From Actinomadura sp. NAK00032 (GTDB lineage: Bacteria; Actinomycetota; Actinomycetes; Streptosporangiales; Streptosporangiaceae): DNA of 64,000 nt. The notes beneath the pieces were generated by a model. It was not told the DNA's origin. It saw nothing but the letters and a program-made list of their open reading frames with translations, and did not search any database. The translations under genes and the position numbers were made by a program. Shown here one piece after another: positions 46,121-55,495 of the stretch. Location: assembly GCF_013364275.1 (NCBI RefSeq), contig NZ_CP054932.1:4898001-4962000 (forward strand), read 5' to 3'. Numbering within the stretch: position 1 is the first letter of the stretch; every line of letters begins with the position of its first letter.

Positions 46121-47809
46121 ATGTCCAATAAAGCGGCCGGCGGCCCCCTGGCCCGCGGGCGCCGGGTCCGCGGCGACGGCGTCGACCTCGCCGTCTACGA
46201 GCAGGGCGACCCCTCGCGTCCGACGGTGCTGCTCGTCCACGGCTACCCCGACACCCACGCGGTGTGGGACGAGGTGGCCGAGCGGCTCGCCGGGCGGTTC
46301 CACGTCGTCCGCTACGACGTGCGCGGCGCGGGCGCTTCGTCGCGTCCGTTCGGCCGCAAGCGCTACACCTTCGACTACCTGATGTCCGACATGAGGGCCG
46401 TGCTGGACGCCGTCGCGCCCGAGCGCGAGGTGCACCTCGTCGGGCACGACTGGGGTTCGATCCAGGGGTGGGAGGCGGCGTGCACCATGCCGGACCGCTT
46501 CGCCTCCTTCACCTCCATCTCCGGCCCCTGCCTGGACCACGTCGGGCACTGGATGCGGCGCAACCTCACCCGCCCCACCCCGGCCAACCTGCGCCGGGCC
46601 ATGGGCCAGGGCCTGCGGTCCTGGTACATCTACGCCTTCCAGACGCCGGTCCTGCCGGAACTGCTGTGGACGGCCGGGATGACCAAGCCGTTCAACCTGG
46701 CACTGGCCCTGGGCGAGGGCGTCCCGCCGCGCCCGGGGCACCCCGCGCGGACCATGGCGCGCGACGCCGCGGCCGGCGTCGGCCTGTACCGGGCGAACAT
46801 GCTGCGGCGGCTGCGCGGGCCGCGCGACCGGCGCACGGACGTCCCGACGCAGGTCGTCGTCCCGACCAGGGACCTGTTCGTCTCGCCGCACCTGGTGGGC
46901 GGCCTCGGCGAGCGCGTCCCGAACCTGTCGCTGCGGCCCGTCGCGGCCGGGCACTGGGTGCCGCGCAGCCACCCCGGCCTCGTCGCGCGCTGCGTCGCCG
47001 AGCACGTCACGGCCGTGGAGGGCGGTCCGCTGACGGCCGCCGAGTCCCGGTCCCTGGAGCGGGCGCGGGTCCGGCCGGGGCGGGCGCCGTTCGGCGGGTC
47101 GCTCGTCGTCGTCACGGGAGCGGGCGGCGGCGTCGGCCGCGCCACAGCGCTGGCGTTCGCCCGGCGCGGCGCCGAGGTCGTCACCGCCGACCTCGACCTG
47201 GCGTCCGCCCGGCGCACCGCCGAACTCGCCGGGCTGGCCGGACCGCGCGGGCACGCCTACCGGGTGGACGTGTCCGACCCCGCCGCGATGGAGGACTTCG
47301 CCAAGGCCGTCCTGCACGAGCACGGGGTACCGGACGTCGTCGTCAACGCCGCGGACGCCGACATGGCCGGCTCGTTCTTCGACCACTCCGCCGAGGACTG
47401 GCGCGGCCTCCTGGACGTCAATCTGGGGGGCGCCGTCCACGGCTCGCGGCTCTTCGCGCGGCAGATGGCGGAGCGCGGCCTGGGCGGCCACATCGTCACC
47501 ACCGCGTCGGCCGCCGCGTTCACGCCGTCGCGCGCCCGGCCCGCCTACGCCACGAGCAAGGCGGCCGTGCTGATGCTGTCGGAATGCCTGCGCGCCGAAC
47601 TGAAGGGCAAGGGCATCGGGGTCACCGCCGCCTGCGCCGGCCCCCGGGCGCGGCCGGAGCGGGTCGCCGAGCGGATCGTCGCGGCGGTGCGCGGCGACCG
47701 GGCCGTCGCCGTGACGCCGGCGGCGCGGCCCGCCCGGCTGGCCGCCCGCGCCGCGCCGGGCGCGGTGCGGCTGCTCGCCCGCCGCGAGCCGGGCCGGGCG
47801 CGGGGCTGA
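46121..47809 (+). CDS. EphD-like fusion: epoxide-hydrolase-type alpha/beta hydrolase plus SDR
   Basis: 562 residues from the ATG at 46121, which directly precedes the conserved region. Residues about 15-310 are an alpha/beta hydrolase with oxyanion motif HGYPDTHAVWDEV and nucleophile Asp110 in GHDWGS, as in epoxide hydrolases. Residues about 326-530 are an SDR with TGAGGGVG, Ser in TTASAAA and YATSKAA; the usual NNAG reads NAAD. The order equals mycobacterial EphD. Substrates are unknown. A TTGACC (46086) and TTTATT (46109) pair ends six bases before the ATG, suggesting a leaderless mRNA. Confidence 0.85.
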   Translation: MSNKAAGGPLARGRRVRGDGVDLAVYEQGDPSRPTVLLVHGYPDTHAVWDEVAERLAGRFHVVRYDVRGAGASSRPFGRKRYTFDYLMSDMRAVLDAVAPEREVHLVGHDWGSIQGWEAACTMPDRFASFTSISGPCLDHVGHWMRRNLTRPTPANLRRAMGQGLRSWYIYAFQTPVLPELLWTAGMTKPFNLALALGEGVPPRPGHPARTMARDAAAGVGLYRANMLRRLRGPRDRRTDVPTQVVVPTRDLFVSPHLVGGLGERVPNLSLRPVAAGHWVPRSHPGLVARCVAEHVTAVEGGPLTAAESRSLERARVRPGRAPFGGSLVVVTGAGGGVGRATALAFARRGAEVVTADLDLASARRTAELAGLAGPRGHAYRVDVSDPAAMEDFAKAVLHEHGVPDVVVNAADADMAGSFFDHSAEDWRGLLDVNLGGAVHGSRLFARQMAERGLGGHIVTTASAAAFTPSRARPAYATSKAAVLMLSECLRAELKGKGIGVTAACAGPRARPERVAERIVAAVRGDRAVAVTPAARPARLAARAAPGAVRLLARREPGRARG

Positions 47810-47859
47810 CCGCCGCCCGCCCGGGCACCCCCTAGGGTGATCACCGGGAGGGATGCCGC

Positions 47860-49473
47860 ATGGCGGACGCCGTGGTCATCGGGGCGGGGCACAACGGGCT
47901 GGTCGCGGCCAACGTGCTGGCCGACGCGGGCTGGGACGTCGAGGTCCTGGAGGCGCAGCCGGAGCCGGGCGGCGCCGTGCGCAGCGACCGGGGCGTCCAC
48001 CCCGACTACGTCAGCGACCTGTGCAGCGCGTTCTACCCGCTCGGCGCGGCGTCCCCGGTCATGCGGGCGCTGGACCTCCAACGGCACGGGCTGCGCTGGC
48101 GGCACGCGCCGGCCGTCCTCGCGCACCCGCTGCCTGACGGGCGCTCCGCCGTCCTGGAACGCGACCGCGACGCGACCGCCGCGAGCCTGGAGGCGCTGGG
48201 CGCGGGCGACGGCGAGGCGTGGCTGCGGCTGTGCGCCATGTGGGACGAGACGGGGGACGGCGTCCTGCGGGCCCTGTTCACCCCGTTCCCGCCGGTCCGG
48301 GCGGCGCTGCCGCTGGCGGCGGCGCTGCGCCGCGCGGGCGGCCTGCGCGCCGTGCGGCGGCTGCTGGCGCCCGTCCGCACGCTCGGGGAGCAGGAGTTCA
48401 CCGGGCCGGGCGGGCCGCTGCTGCTCGCCGGGTCGGCGCTGCACACCGACATGTTCCCCGAGTCGACCGCGGGCTCGGTGTTCGGCTGGCTGCTCGCGAT
48501 GATCGGCCAGCGGGACGGCTGGCCGGTCCCCGAGGGCGGGGCGGGCGAGCTGACGGCCGCGCTCGTGCGGCGGCTGGAGTCGCGCGGCGGGCGGGTCCGC
48601 TGCGGCGTCCCGGTCGCCTCGGTCGTCGTCCGGGGCGGGCGCGCGCTCGGCGTGCGGACCGCGTCCGGGGAGCCGGTGCGCGCCGCCAGGGCCGTGCTCG
48701 CGGACGTGGCGGCGCCCGCGCTCTACGGCGGCCTGGTCGGCTGGTCCGACCTGCCCGGCTCGCTGCGCGCCGACATGCGCCGCTTCGACTGGGACCACGC
48801 CACCTTCAAGGTCGACTGGGCGCTGTCGGGCCCGATCCCCTGGGCGGCCCCGGACGCCGGGCGGGCCGGGACCGTGCACCTGTCCCCCGGCATGGAGGCG
48901 CTGACCGACTACAGCGCGGACCTCGCCACCGGCCGCGTGCCGGCCGAGCCGTTCGCGCTGCTCGGCCAGATGACGACCGCCGACCCGGCCCGCTCCCCCG
49001 CCGGGACCGAGTCGGTCTGGGCGTACACGCACGTCCCCCACCGCGTGCGGGCCGACGCGGGCCCCGACGGCATCACCGGCGCCTGGGACGAGCGCGAGCA
49101 GGACGCCATGGCCGGCCGCCTGGAGGGCGTCGTCGAGCGCCTCGCGCCCGGCTTCCGCGCCCGGATCACCGCCCGCCGCGTCACCGCGCCGCCCGCCTTC
49201 GCCGACCACGACGCCAACCTCGTCAACGGCGCCCTCAACGGCGGGACCGCGCTGATCCACCAGCAGCTGGTGTTCCGGCCCGTCCCCGGCCTCGGCCGGG
49301 CCGAGACCCCCGTCGCGGGCCTGTACCTGGCGTCCGCGTCCGCCCATCCCGGCGGCGGCGTGCACGGCGCCTGCGGGGCCAACGCCGCCCGCGCCGCGCT
49401 CGCCCACGCCGGGCCCGCGGGCCGCGTCCTCACCCCCGCCCTCCGGGGCCTGAGCCGCCTCCTCGCGCCGTAG
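47860..49473 (+). CDS. FAD-dependent oxidoreductase, phytoene-desaturase-like
   Basis: 537 residues; ATG with GGAGGG upstream. The N-terminus ADAVVIGAGHNGLVAANVL with EAQPEPGGAVRS is the dinucleotide-binding and GG motif of the amine-oxidase/phytoene-dehydrogenase superfamily. The C-terminus GLYLASASAHPGGGVHGACGANAA is the second FAD-contact region. There are no carotenoid genes nearby, so it is more like the widespread retinol-saturase/COG1233 group. It is 50 bases after the EphD-like gene and may be co-transcribed. Confidence 0.85.
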   Translation: MADAVVIGAGHNGLVAANVLADAGWDVEVLEAQPEPGGAVRSDRGVHPDYVSDLCSAFYPLGAASPVMRALDLQRHGLRWRHAPAVLAHPLPDGRSAVLERDRDATAASLEALGAGDGEAWLRLCAMWDETGDGVLRALFTPFPPVRAALPLAAALRRAGGLRAVRRLLAPVRTLGEQEFTGPGGPLLLAGSALHTDMFPESTAGSVFGWLLAMIGQRDGWPVPEGGAGELTAALVRRLESRGGRVRCGVPVASVVVRGGRALGVRTASGEPVRAARAVLADVAAPALYGGLVGWSDLPGSLRADMRRFDWDHATFKVDWALSGPIPWAAPDAGRAGTVHLSPGMEALTDYSADLATGRVPAEPFALLGQMTTADPARSPAGTESVWAYTHVPHRVRADAGPDGITGAWDEREQDAMAGRLEGVVERLAPGFRARITARRVTAPPAFADHDANLVNGALNGGTALIHQQLVFRPVPGLGRAETPVAGLYLASASAHPGGGVHGACGANAARAALAHAGPAGRVLTPALRGLSRLLAP

Positions 49474-49571
49474 GTTTACCGGCGCGGGGTTTTCCTCGGC
49501 GCCGGAACATGCGACCTTGTCAGGACGACGCGGGTGGCGGCCACCCGGCGACCGGCAGCGGAGCGTGAGGC

Positions 49572-50006
49572 ATGCGGATTCGCGACATCCTTCGGCGGAA
49601 AGGCGACACGGTGGCCACGGTGCGGCCCGACGCCACCGTGCGGCACCTGCTCGCCGTCCTGGCGGAGCACAACATCGGGGCGGTGGTCGTCTCCCCGGAC
49701 GGCGCGTCGATCTCCGGCATCGTGTCCGAGCGCGACGTCGTGCGCAGGCTGCACGACCGCGGCGCGGCCCTGCTGGACCGGCCCGTCTCCGACATCATGA
49801 CCGCGGAGGTCCGCAGCTGCGGCCCCGGCGACAAGGTCGAGGACCTGCGCCGCACCATGACCGAGCACCGCTTCCGGCACGCGCCCGTCGTCGAGGACGG
49901 CCGGCTCGCCGGGATCGTCAGCATCGGCGACGTCGTCAAGAGCGCCATCGACGAGCTGGAGAGCGAGCGCGAGCACCTGGTGGGCTACATCCAGAACGCC
50001 CCCTGA
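49572..50006 (+). CDS. Two-CBS-domain protein
   Basis: 144 residues: RIRDILRRKGDTVATVRPDATV opens CBS1, and SERDVVRRLHDRG closes it. DIMTAEVRSCGPGDKV begins CBS2, which ends IVSIGDVVKSAIDELE. Stand-alone CBS pairs bind adenosine nucleotides or SAM and regulate partners. The partner is not known here. The helix at the end (ESEREHLVGYIQNAP) is common to this subfamily. Confidence 0.9.
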   Translation: MRIRDILRRKGDTVATVRPDATVRHLLAVLAEHNIGAVVVSPDGASISGIVSERDVVRRLHDRGAALLDRPVSDIMTAEVRSCGPGDKVEDLRRTMTEHRFRHAPVVEDGRLAGIVSIGDVVKSAIDELESEREHLVGYIQNAP

Positions 50007-50054
50007 CCCTCCCGGCCGCCCCGCACTGACCGGCGGGAGCCGGCGGGGAGGCGG

Positions 50055-51524
50055 TCACACGTAGGCGGGCAGGGTGCGCGCCGCCGGGGCCGCCTGCACC
50101 TCCCGGTGGGCCAGGGCGAGGCGCTCGACGGCCGTGCGCAGCGCGTCCGGCGGCAGCACGTACGGCAGCCGCACGTAGTCCTCCAGGACGCCGTCCGCGC
50201 CGAACACCGGCCCGGCGACGACCCGGACGCCGAGCCGCTCGGCCGCCTCCGCCAGCGCCGTCGCGACGGGCGCGCCGATGCGCGCCCACAGCGACATGCC
50301 GCCGGCGGGCAGCCGGAACTCCCAGCCGGGCAGCAGCTCGCGCAGCGCCCCGGCCAGCGCGTCCCGGCCGCGCAGCAGGGTCCGCGCGCGCTCGGCGCGG
50401 ACCTCCTCCACCCGCAGCAGCAGCTCCCGGACGATCAGCTGGTCGAGGACCGGGCTGGCCATGTCGAACGGCTCCCGGGCCAGCACGAGGCGGCGCGCCA
50501 GCGGCGCGGTCGTGCGGATCCAGCCGATGCGCAGCCCGCCCCACAGCAGCTTGGAGGCCGACCCGACGGTGATGACCCGGCCGCCGTTGTCGTAGGCGGC
50601 CAGCGGCGCCTCGCGCGGCGCGTCCAGGTCGTGGGCGAGGTCGGCGAACGTCTCGTCGGCGACGAGGAACGCGTCGGCGCGGCGCGCGGCGTCGACGAGC
50701 GCGGCCCGGTCCGCCGCCGGCATCAGGTACCCGGTCGGGTTGTGGAAGTCGGGGACGGTGTAGGCCATCCGGACGGCGGCCTGCCGCATCGCGCCCGCCG
50801 CGAGCTCGATGTCCCAGCCCTCGTTCACCCCGACCGGGACGAGCCGGGCGCCGCGGCGGCGCAGCGCGCCGAGGGCGTGCGGATAGGTCGGGCGCTCGAC
50901 CATGACGGCGTCGCCCGGCTCCACCAGCAGCTGCGTCAGCAGCGTGAACGCGTGCTGGGCGCCGGTGGTGACGACGATCTGGTCGTCGCGGGTCGGGACG
51001 CCGCGCGCGGTGTACCCGGCGGCGACGACCTGCCGCAGCCCGGCCAGCCCGGCGGGCTCGTAGCCGGGCCCCGAGCTGTAGCGGGGCAGCTCGGCGACGG
51101 CGGCGGCGACGGCCTCCTCGAAGATCGCCGGGGCGCCGGGGGTGGCGCAGCCGAGGTCGATGAAGGACCCGTCGTCCGGCACCGGGTACGCCTTGCCGTA
51201 CCGCCCGCCGGCGGGCGCGTCGGCGCGCCGCTCGACCGCCGACATCCGCACCGGGGGCAGCGCCGTCCAGCTGCCCGCGCCCTGCCGGCTCTCGATGTAG
51301 CCCTCTTCGCGGAGCCGGTCGTAGGCGGTCGTCACGGTGGTGCGGCTGACGCCGAGGGCGGCGGCGAGGTCGCGCTCGGCGGGCAGCCGGGTGCGCAGGG
51401 CCAGCCGGCCGTCCAGGACGAGGGCGCGCACCGACCGGGCCAGCGCGGCGTAGACGGGGCGGTCCCGCGAGACGTCCCCCAGCAGCCGGGCCAGGTGCGG
51501 GCCGCTCACATAGCGGGTGCTCAT
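50055..51524 (-). CDS. MocR/GntR-type PLP-dependent transcriptional regulator (YczR-like)
   Basis: 489 residues from the ATG at 51522-51524 (MSTRYVSGPHLARLLGD). The N-terminal GntR winged helix (LPAERDLAAALGVSRTTVTTAYDRLREEGYIES) is joined to an aminotransferase fold I domain. That domain has DFHNPTGYLMP and the PLP Lys in GSASKLLWGGLRIGW. Such proteins sense PLP or amino acids. It is divergent from a YczE-family membrane protein gene, the same pairing as yczR-yczE in Firmicutes, which suggests it controls that gene. Confidence 0.9.
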   Translation of the reverse strand: MSTRYVSGPHLARLLGDVSRDRPVYAALARSVRALVLDGRLALRTRLPAERDLAAALGVSRTTVTTAYDRLREEGYIESRQGAGSWTALPPVRMSAVERRADAPAGGRYGKAYPVPDDGSFIDLGCATPGAPAIFEEAVAAAVAELPRYSSGPGYEPAGLAGLRQVVAAGYTARGVPTRDDQIVVTTGAQHAFTLLTQLLVEPGDAVMVERPTYPHALGALRRRGARLVPVGVNEGWDIELAAGAMRQAAVRMAYTVPDFHNPTGYLMPAADRAALVDAARRADAFLVADETFADLAHDLDAPREAPLAAYDNGGRVITVGSASKLLWGGLRIGWIRTTAPLARRLVLAREPFDMASPVLDQLIVRELLLRVEEVRAERARTLLRGRDALAGALRELLPGWEFRLPAGGMSLWARIGAPVATALAEAAERLGVRVVAGPVFGADGVLEDYVRLPYVLPPDALRTAVERLALAHREVQAAPAARTLPAYV

Positions 51525-51529
51525 ACAAG

Positions 51530-51600
51530 CCACTTTCGCATAATTGGCCCTACAAAGACCAGTCCACTTCACGCCAGAGTGGGTCCGGAAGATGGCCACT
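51530..51600. promoter_or_regulatory. CCACTT direct repeats between the MocR and YczE genes
   Basis: CCACTTT at 51530-51536, CCACTT at 51564-51569 and CCACT at 51596-51600 are spaced about three helical turns apart. On the other strand they read AAGTGG, resembling the AAAGTGG-type direct repeats described for PdxR/MocR regulators. They fill the 96-base region between the divergent starts. Confidence 0.45.
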
Positions 51601-51620
51601 CATGGTGTTGGAGGCGGATA

Positions 51621-52244
51621 ATGGCCTTGATGGCGCGGCGACTCGTACAGCTCTACGTTGGATTGGCCTTGTACGGGCTCGGGATCGCCCTCCAGGTGTC
51701 GTCCGGCCTCGGGAACGATCCATGGGACGTCTTCCACCAGGGGCTCTCCCGGCGCTTCGGCCTGTCGATCGGCGTGTGGATCATCATCGCGGGCGCGGTG
51801 GTGATGCTCGCCTGGATCCCGCTGCGGCAGCGGCCCGGGATCGGGACGATCAGCAACGTCGTCCTCGTGGGCGCGTTCGCCGACCTGTTCCTGTGGCTGC
51901 TGCCCGCGCCGGACGCGCTCGCGGTCCGCTGGGTCTTCCTCGTCGTCGCGGTGCTCGCCGGCGGCGTCGCGACCGGCTGCTACATCGGCGCGGGCCTCGG
52001 CCCCGGCCCGCGCGACGGGCTGATGACGGGGATCGCCGCGCGCGGCCACTCGATCCGGGTGGTCCGGACGGGGATCGAGCTGGCCGTGCTCGCCGCCGGC
52101 TGGCTGCTCGGCGGCACCGTCGGCCTCGGGACGGTGCTGTACGCGCTGGCGATCGGCCCGCTGACGCACGTCTTCCTGCCGATGCTGACGGTGAAGGCCC
52201 CGGCCCCCGATCCGGCGCCCGAGCCGGAACCCGCCCCCGCCTAG
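51621..52244 (+). CDS. YczE family membrane protein
   Basis: 207 residues; ATG with GGAGG upstream (a second ATG three codons in). Five hydrophobic helices. The signature GLGNDPWDVFHQGLSRRFGLSIG after helix 1 and GLGPGPRDGLMTGIAARG later are YczE hallmarks. The C-terminal tail is Pro/Glu-rich. Function is unknown, but adjacency to a MocR regulator is conserved across phyla; a role in cofactor or amino-acid transport has been suggested and not shown. Confidence 0.87.
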   Translation: MALMARRLVQLYVGLALYGLGIALQVSSGLGNDPWDVFHQGLSRRFGLSIGVWIIIAGAVVMLAWIPLRQRPGIGTISNVVLVGAFADLFLWLLPAPDALAVRWVFLVVAVLAGGVATGCYIGAGLGPGPRDGLMTGIAARGHSIRVVRTGIELAVLAAGWLLGGTVGLGTVLYALAIGPLTHVFLPMLTVKAPAPDPAPEPEPAPA

Positions 52245-52261
52245 CGGGGGAACAGCTGGGC

Positions 52262-53389
52262 CTAGCGGGCGAACAGGCGGACGGCCTGCTCCGCCGCGGC
52301 GGCCAGCAGCGGCGCGGCGTCGGCCTTCAGCTCCGCCAGGGTGCGGGGCCCGTCGGCGAGGCTGAACGCGGCGGTGAGGCCGAGCGCGTGCAGCTCGTCC
52401 AGCGGCCCGGCGACGCCGCCGGCCAAGGCCAGGCAGGGGACGCCGCTCTCGCGGGCGAGGGCGGCGACGGCGGAGACGACCTTGCCGCCCGCGCTCTGCC
52501 CGTCCACCCGGCCCTCGCCGGTGATGACCAGGTCGGCGCCCGCGAGGGCGGCCGGGAGCCCGACCGCGGCGGCGACGAGCGCGGCCCCGGCGGCCGGCTC
52601 GGCGCCGAGCACCCCGGCGAGGCCGCCGCAGGTGCCGCCGGCCGCGCCCGCGCCGGGCAGGTCGTGGACGCGGGGGCCGCCGCGCGCGGCGAGCACGTCG
52701 GCGAAGACGGTGAGGGCGGCGTCCAGCTCGGCGACCTGCGCGGCCGACGCGCCCTTCTGCGGGCCGAACACGGCGGCGGCGCCGGCCGGGCCGACGAGCG
52801 GGTTGGTGACATCGCAGGCGACCTGGAACCGGGTCGCGCGGACCGCGTCCGGCAGCCCGGAGTCGTCGATCGCGGCGAGCCGGGCGAGGGCCGCGCCGCC
52901 GGGCGGCAGCTCCGCCCCGGCGGCGTCCAGGAAGCGGACGCCGAGGGCGCGCAGCAGCCCGGTGCCGCCGTCGGTGCTGGCGCTGCCGCCGACGCACACG
53001 AGCACCTCCCGGGCGCCGCGCCGCACCGCGTCCGCGATCAGCTCGCCGGTGCCGCCGGTGGCGGCGTTCAGCGGGTCCGGCGGGACGTCCTCGACCAGCG
53101 GCAGCCCGGACGCGGCGGCCAGCTCCACCACGGCGGACCGCCCGTCGCCGGACAGCGCGTAGCGGGCCTTGACCGGGCGGCCCAGCGGGTCGGTGGCGGC
53201 GACCTCGACGGCGTCGCCGCCGCGGGCGGCCAGGAAGCAGTCGAGGGTGCCCTCGCCGCCGTCGGCCATCGGCACCGCGGCCACCTCGGCGTCCGGTACG
53301 GCCCGGCGCGCGCCCGCCGCGACGGCGGCGCACACCTCCGCCGCGGACAGGCTGCCCTTGAACGAGTCGGGCGCGACGACGATCCGCAT
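52262..53389 (-). CDS. Glycerate kinase (GlxK/GckA type I)
   Basis: 375 residues from an ATG whose first base is the last base of the preceding gene's stop (TGATG). MRIVVAPDSFKGSLSAAEV is the diagnostic start, followed by PMADGGEGTLD, VGGSASTDGGTGLLRALG, CDVTNPLVGPAGAA and GEGRVDGQS. It phosphorylates glycerate using ATP; the 2- or 3-phosphate product depends on subgroup. Last gene of the LD-carboxypeptidase, unknown, kinase operon. No glyoxylate genes are nearby. Confidence 0.92.
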   Translation of the reverse strand: MRIVVAPDSFKGSLSAAEVCAAVAAGARRAVPDAEVAAVPMADGGEGTLDCFLAARGGDAVEVAATDPLGRPVKARYALSGDGRSAVVELAAASGLPLVEDVPPDPLNAATGGTGELIADAVRRGAREVLVCVGGSASTDGGTGLLRALGVRFLDAAGAELPPGGAALARLAAIDDSGLPDAVRATRFQVACDVTNPLVGPAGAAAVFGPQKGASAAQVAELDAALTVFADVLAARGGPRVHDLPGAGAAGGTCGGLAGVLGAEPAAGAALVAAAVGLPAALAGADLVITGEGRVDGQSAGGKVVSAVAALARESGVPCLALAGGVAGPLDELHALGLTAAFSLADGPRTLAELKADAAPLLAAAAEQAVRLFAR

Positions 53390-54279
53390 CAGTGCTCGGC
53401 CGCCAGGGTGGCGAGGACGGACGAGAACTCCTCCGGAAGGACCATCGTGTCGCCCTCGTAGCGGGTCTCCAGGTAGGTCAGCTCGCCCGCGCGCCACCAG
53501 TACAGGTGCGGGCTGAGCGAGCCGGGGCCCTCCTCGTAGGCGCGGTGGGCCTGCGCCTGAAGCTCGGTCGCCGCCGCGACGGCCGCCCGGTACCGCGCCC
53601 GCGGGTGCCCTTCGGCGATCCGCAGCGGGTGGGCGACGATGAGGCTGCGGTTCGGCGCGATCACCAGCGCCCCGTAGGGGCCGATCGGCAGGTACTCCTC
53701 CAGCCACGCCAGGTGCGTGACGGCGTAGAACGTCCAGCCGTGCAGGACGGAGACGCGGACGCCGCCGAGGTCCTGCTCGTCGAGCTGGAGGGGCCCGTCG
53801 GCGCGGACGTTGGCGCGGCCCAGCATGAACAGCGCGTCGCCGGAGACGGGCCAGCCGTTCATCTCGTCGGTGGTGACGGTGCGCACCGTGGTGGGCGTGT
53901 CGACCACCACGGCCTCGATCAGGCCGGGCGCGAACGGCCGGGCGGCGAGCACGCCGTTGTCGGCCTCCGCCGGGTAGATGCGGGTGCGCAGCAGGTGCTG
54001 GGCGAGGTCGAAGTCGCTGAGGTCCAGCGGCTCCTCGATCGCGGTGACGATCGTGGTGACGTGGTCGGAGACCAGCGCCGGCCAGTCGTCGCGCGGCACG
54101 AGGCGGGCGAGCTGGCGCAGGTCGCGCAGGCTGACGTGCAGCCGGTTCGCGCCCTCCAGCAGCATCACCTCGCCGGGCGCGGGGGTGCAGCGGTAGCCGA
54201 GGCTCTCGGCGACCAGTACCAGCAGCGAGTCGAGGGTCCCGTCGTCCCAGGGTTCGGGACGGGCATGGCGGCCGCTCAT
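53389..54279 (-). CDS. Conserved hypothetical cytosolic protein
   Basis: 296 residues; ATG at 54277-54279 overlaps the upstream stop (ATGA) and has GGGAGG before it. No signal, membrane segment or recognisable motif. Features that may be conserved are a Trp/Leu-rich centre (GWTFYAVTHLAWLEEYLP), PNRSLIVAHPLR and an N-terminal acidic helix (DSLLVLVAESLGYRC). The length and pattern suggest a DUF1444-like fold, but I would not assert that. Both flanking overlaps show it is translated with the carboxypeptidase and the kinase. Confidence 0.6.
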   Translation of the reverse strand: MSGRHARPEPWDDGTLDSLLVLVAESLGYRCTPAPGEVMLLEGANRLHVSLRDLRQLARLVPRDDWPALVSDHVTTIVTAIEEPLDLSDFDLAQHLLRTRIYPAEADNGVLAARPFAPGLIEAVVVDTPTTVRTVTTDEMNGWPVSGDALFMLGRANVRADGPLQLDEQDLGGVRVSVLHGWTFYAVTHLAWLEEYLPIGPYGALVIAPNRSLIVAHPLRIAEGHPRARYRAAVAAATELQAQAHRAYEEGPGSLSPHLYWWRAGELTYLETRYEGDTMVLPEEFSSVLATLAAEH

Positions 54280-55367
54280 CGCGCACCTCCCGGGGGCGCT
54301 TCGAGGGTGAGCGCGCCGGGTTCCGGCACGGCGGGGTGCGGATCTTGCGGGGGCTGCGGGGAGGCCGTGAGGACGGCGGGGGCGCCGAGTTCGAGGGTCA
54401 GCTGGCGGGGGCCGTGCCCGGCGGGCAGCCCGGCCAGCACCGGGACGCCGAGCGGGCCGAGCCGGGCGGCGAACACCGCGTCGAGCTCGGCGGGGTCGCC
54501 GCAGTCGCACCAGGTGCCGAGCGCCACCCCGGCCGCGCCGTCGAACCAGCCGGACTGCAGGAGCTGGACGAGCATCCGGTCGATCCGGTAGGGCGCCTCG
54601 GTGACGTCCTCCAGGAAGACGATGCGGCCCGCCGCGGGCGGCGGGGCGTACGGGGTGCCGGCGAGGGCCGCCAGGAGCGACAGGGTGCCGCCGGTGAGCG
54701 GGCCCTCGGCGCGCCCCGGGCGGAGGGCGTGCGTGCCCGGCAGCGTGACGGTGCCGCCGAACAGGGCGGCGCGGAGGGCGGCGAGGGTGCCGGCGTCGGG
54801 ATCGTCGTCGGCGAGGAGGCCGGCGGGCATGGGGCCGAAGGACGTCGTGACCTCCAGGCGCGTTCCAAAGGCCGCGTGCAGTGCGGTGATGTCGCTGGAG
54901 CCGTGCAGGATCTTGGGCGCGCCGGACGCGGCCGTGGCGGCGGCGAGGGCGTCCCAGTCAAGGTGGTCCAGGACGCGGGTCGCGCCGTAGCCGCCGCGCG
55001 CGCAGACCACCGCGCGGACGCGCGGGTCGCACCAGGCGGACTGCAGGTCGGCGGCCCGGTCGGCGTCGCCCCCGGCGAGCCGGTGCCAGTCCTCGCGGAC
55101 GGGCCCGGGGGCGCCGAGGTTGACTCGGTCGAGGGCGTGCTTGCCGACCACGGCGTCAAGACCGAGGTCGCGCAGCAGCGCGCAGCCCGCCTCAAGGCGG
55201 GCGGGTTCGGCGGGGCCGCTGGGCGCGATCACCGCGACCCGGTCGCCGGGCCGCAACCGCCCGTACCTGCGGGCCCGTCGCGCCCGGCCGCGGTCTCCGG
55301 GCATGCCGGTGCCCGGCGCGGCCGGCGGCCCGTCGGCCGTCTCCGCGCGGGCGCCCCCGCTTTTCAA
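54276..55367 (-). CDS. LD-carboxypeptidase (peptidase S66, LdcA-like)
   Basis: 363 residues from a TTG (55365-55367) with a strong GGAGGG; a GTG at 55385 and an ATG at 55304 are alternatives. The enzyme trims the terminal D-Ala from L,D-linked muropeptides in cell-wall recycling. Nucleophile Ser is in HGSSDITAL, after ARGGYGATRVLDHLDW. Catalytic Glu is in VFLEDVTEAPYRIDRM, and His is in AGLPAGHGPRQLTL. The first 40 residues are Gly/Arg-rich and probably not part of the fold. Head of a three-gene operon with four-base overlaps. Confidence 0.87.
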   Translation of the reverse strand: MKSGGARAETADGPPAAPGTGMPGDRGRARRARRYGRLRPGDRVAVIAPSGPAEPARLEAGCALLRDLGLDAVVGKHALDRVNLGAPGPVREDWHRLAGGDADRAADLQSAWCDPRVRAVVCARGGYGATRVLDHLDWDALAAATAASGAPKILHGSSDITALHAAFGTRLEVTTSFGPMPAGLLADDDPDAGTLAALRAALFGGTVTLPGTHALRPGRAEGPLTGGTLSLLAALAGTPYAPPPAAGRIVFLEDVTEAPYRIDRMLVQLLQSGWFDGAAGVALGTWCDCGDPAELDAVFAARLGPLGVPVLAGLPAGHGPRQLTLELGAPAVLTASPQPPQDPHPAVPEPGALTLEAPPGGAR

Positions 55368-55495
55368 CCCGATCCCTCCTCGCACCGCGACGGATAGAGC
55401 TTGTCAGGATCCGGACGCCAGTGGAAGAGGCGCCCGGTCACGACCCGCCAACAGATCACCGCCAGCAGATCACCGCCGACGGCCACGCCGGCGGA

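Noticed and set aside
47860-49473. Carotenoid phytoene desaturase
   Set aside because: Superfamily motifs fit, but no phytoene synthase or other carotenoid gene is nearby.
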